Shown here piece by piece: positions 56,915 to 57,645 of a DNA stretch of 57,645 nucleotides. Source of the DNA: Thiohalobacter sp. (GTDB lineage Bacteria > Pseudomonadota > Gammaproteobacteria > Thiohalobacterales > Thiohalobacteraceae). Position 1 is the stretch's first letter, and each line of letters opens with the position of its first letter. The position numbers and the translations under genes are program-made. The notes under the pieces were generated by a model. That model was given only the letters and a program-made list of their open reading frames with translations, searched no databases and had not been told where the DNA came from. The stretch is from NCBI RefSeq assembly GCF_027000115.1, contig NZ_JALTON010000029.1, forward strand, positions 1 to 57,645, in the 5' to 3' direction.

Positions 56915-57385
56915 TCAACGCCGCCGGTAGGTCAGCCGGCCCAGCACCCGGTTCAGGGGATTGTCGCGATCGAGGAAGGGCAAGGGTGGCGTGCGCCGCA
57001 CCCCCAACCGCAACCGGAGCTGGCGCAGGCCGGCATGATTGGGATCGATGCGCAGACCGCGGCCGATGGCCGCGCAGGCCTCGCGGCGCTGGCCCAGCTT
57101 GATGTGGGCGCGGGCCAGACATTCGTGGGGCTCGGCAAACAGCAGCGCCAGCGCGGCCGCCTCCTGGCACAGCGCCAGCCCGTGCCGCTCGCCGACCATC
57201 ACCAACGCCAGCCCCTCCCAGGCGCGCACCCGGGCATAGGCCGGGGTCTCCCGGTCCAGCACCCGGCTCGCCAGTGCAAAGCTGCGCACCGCGGCCTGCC
57301 AGTTGCCGGCGCCGGCCTCGGCGACGCCGCGATCGAAGTCGGCCACCGCCGGCCCCATGGACAGATCGAGAACTTCGTTCATCAT
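56915..57385 (-). CDS. TPR-like small protein of unknown function
   Basis: About 156 residues. Alpha-helical repeats with TPR-like character are visible: ADFDRGVAEAGAGNWQAAVRSFALA, then ALALLFAEPHECLARAHIKLGQRREACAAIGRGLRIDP (consensus-like A..G...A pattern, the last motif ending in the usual DPNH), then a basic tail PLNRVLGRLTYRRR. Start at 57385 or 57382 (tandem ATGATG) preceded by AGGGAGG. No signal peptide, so cytosolic; resembles short chaperone-like scaffolds. It ends 52 bases upstream of rnpB. Confidence 0.75.
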   Translation of the reverse strand: MMNEVLDLSMGPAVADFDRGVAEAGAGNWQAAVRSFALASRVLDRETPAYARVRAWEGLALVMVGERHGLALCQEAAALALLFAEPHECLARAHIKLGQRREACAAIGRGLRIDPNHAGLRQLRLRLGVRRTPPLPFLDRDNPLNRVLGRLTYRRR

Positions 57386-57477
57386 CGCCTCCCTGCTGTC
57401 GAATCCCGAAACCGTTCCTTTCAGAACCCCATGCGCTTCCATGGCGTGGGGCGCCGCCAATCATGACCCATTGCCGC

Positions 57478-57540
57478 GCCCGGCGCCAGTTTGCGCCGGG
57501 CTGCATCCGGATGCAACGCAGAGTACGCGGAGACGCGGAG
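57478..57540. repeat. Hairpin, 14-bp palindrome and short tandem repeat near the window end
   Basis: GCCCGGCGC (57478-57486) and its exact complement (57493-57501) form a 9-bp stem. TGCATCCGGATGCA at 57502-57515 is a perfect palindrome. Three copies of ACGCRGAG follow at 57516-57540. Together they form a compact repeat cluster upstream of the possible gene at 57561. Confidence 0.65.
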
Positions 57541-57560
57541 GACACCGGGCAGAAAGGGCA

Positions 57561-57645
57561 ATGAAAACCCTGTCCATGCGCACCGAGCGCTTCAATGCTG
57601 CCGTCATGGCAAGCGCACCGACCGTGCTCGCTGCCATGACCGACA
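57561..57645 (+). CDS. Possible 5' end of a CDS cut by the window edge
   Basis: ATG at 57561 follows AGAAAGGGC and stays open for 28 codons (MKTLSMRTERFNAAVMAS...). The composition is ordinary. Too short to assign; it could be a chance frame. Confidence 0.3.
   Translation, partial: MKTLSMRTERFNAAVMASAPTVLAAMTD

Overview
The window is a GC-rich, gene-dense chromosome segment of a free-living gammaproteobacterium. Gene content and order look most like the Chromatiales/Ectothiorhodospiraceae side of the class, with strong gene-order similarity (recalled, not computed) to Pseudomonas and to the E. coli yrb/npr block. I see no prophage, CRISPR array, rRNA, tRNA or intact transposase gene. Almost every CDS belongs to a recognised core family. 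The less ordinary material lies in intergenic palindromic repeats and in a few poorly characterised genes.

Layout. (1) 150-3991, minus strand: sspB and sspA, then the cytochrome bc1 operon petABC with a clear terminator. (2) 4174-6161: divergent Nif3-family gene and DegS/AlgW-type periplasmic protease, followed by a tandem pair of 164-bp inverted-repeat elements. (3) 6520-14223, minus: the envelope/histidine block mlaF-E-D-C-B, ibaG, murA, hisG, hisD, hisC. (4) 14454-26488, plus: a small zinc-ribbon gene, yrbG, an orphan heavy-metal-binding domain protein, kdsD, kdsC, lptC, lptA, lptB, rpoN, hpf, ptsN, hprK, rapZ, a mannose-type EIIA, HPr and enzyme I. This joins LPS precursor synthesis and LPS export to sigma-54 and a nitrogen-type PTS that includes HPr kinase. 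(5) 26592-33704: mgtE, dsbB, nhaD, a lipoate-ligase/DUF116 fusion, pmbA and darP. (6) 33757-49452, minus: a long operon-like run leuS, lptE, holA, proA, nadD, rsfS, rlmH, maf, rng, yhdP, a small secreted protein, a nitrilase-family amidase and tldD. (7) 49583-56438: a YbeL-like zinc-ribbon protein, then minus-strand miaB, phoH, ybeY, corC, lnt and a VTC2/GDPGP-like HIT-superfamily protein. (8) 56523-57645: rnpB (RNase P RNA), a TPR-like gene and the first codons of a possible gene cut by the window edge.

Functional themes are outer-membrane biogenesis (Mla, Lpt, Kds, YhdP, Lnt, LptE), ribosome maturation and quality control (Hpf, RsfS, RlmH, YbeY, DarP, RNase G, RNase P) and PTS-based regulation around rpoN. 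At least five kinds of palindromic repeat sit in the gaps; in several cases the repeat edge supplies the stop or start codon of a neighbouring gene. The most interesting candidates are the LplA-DUF116 fusion, FNR-like and sigma-54-like sites directly upstream of rpoN, the GDP-sugar-phosphorylase-like HIT protein, and the repeat families.
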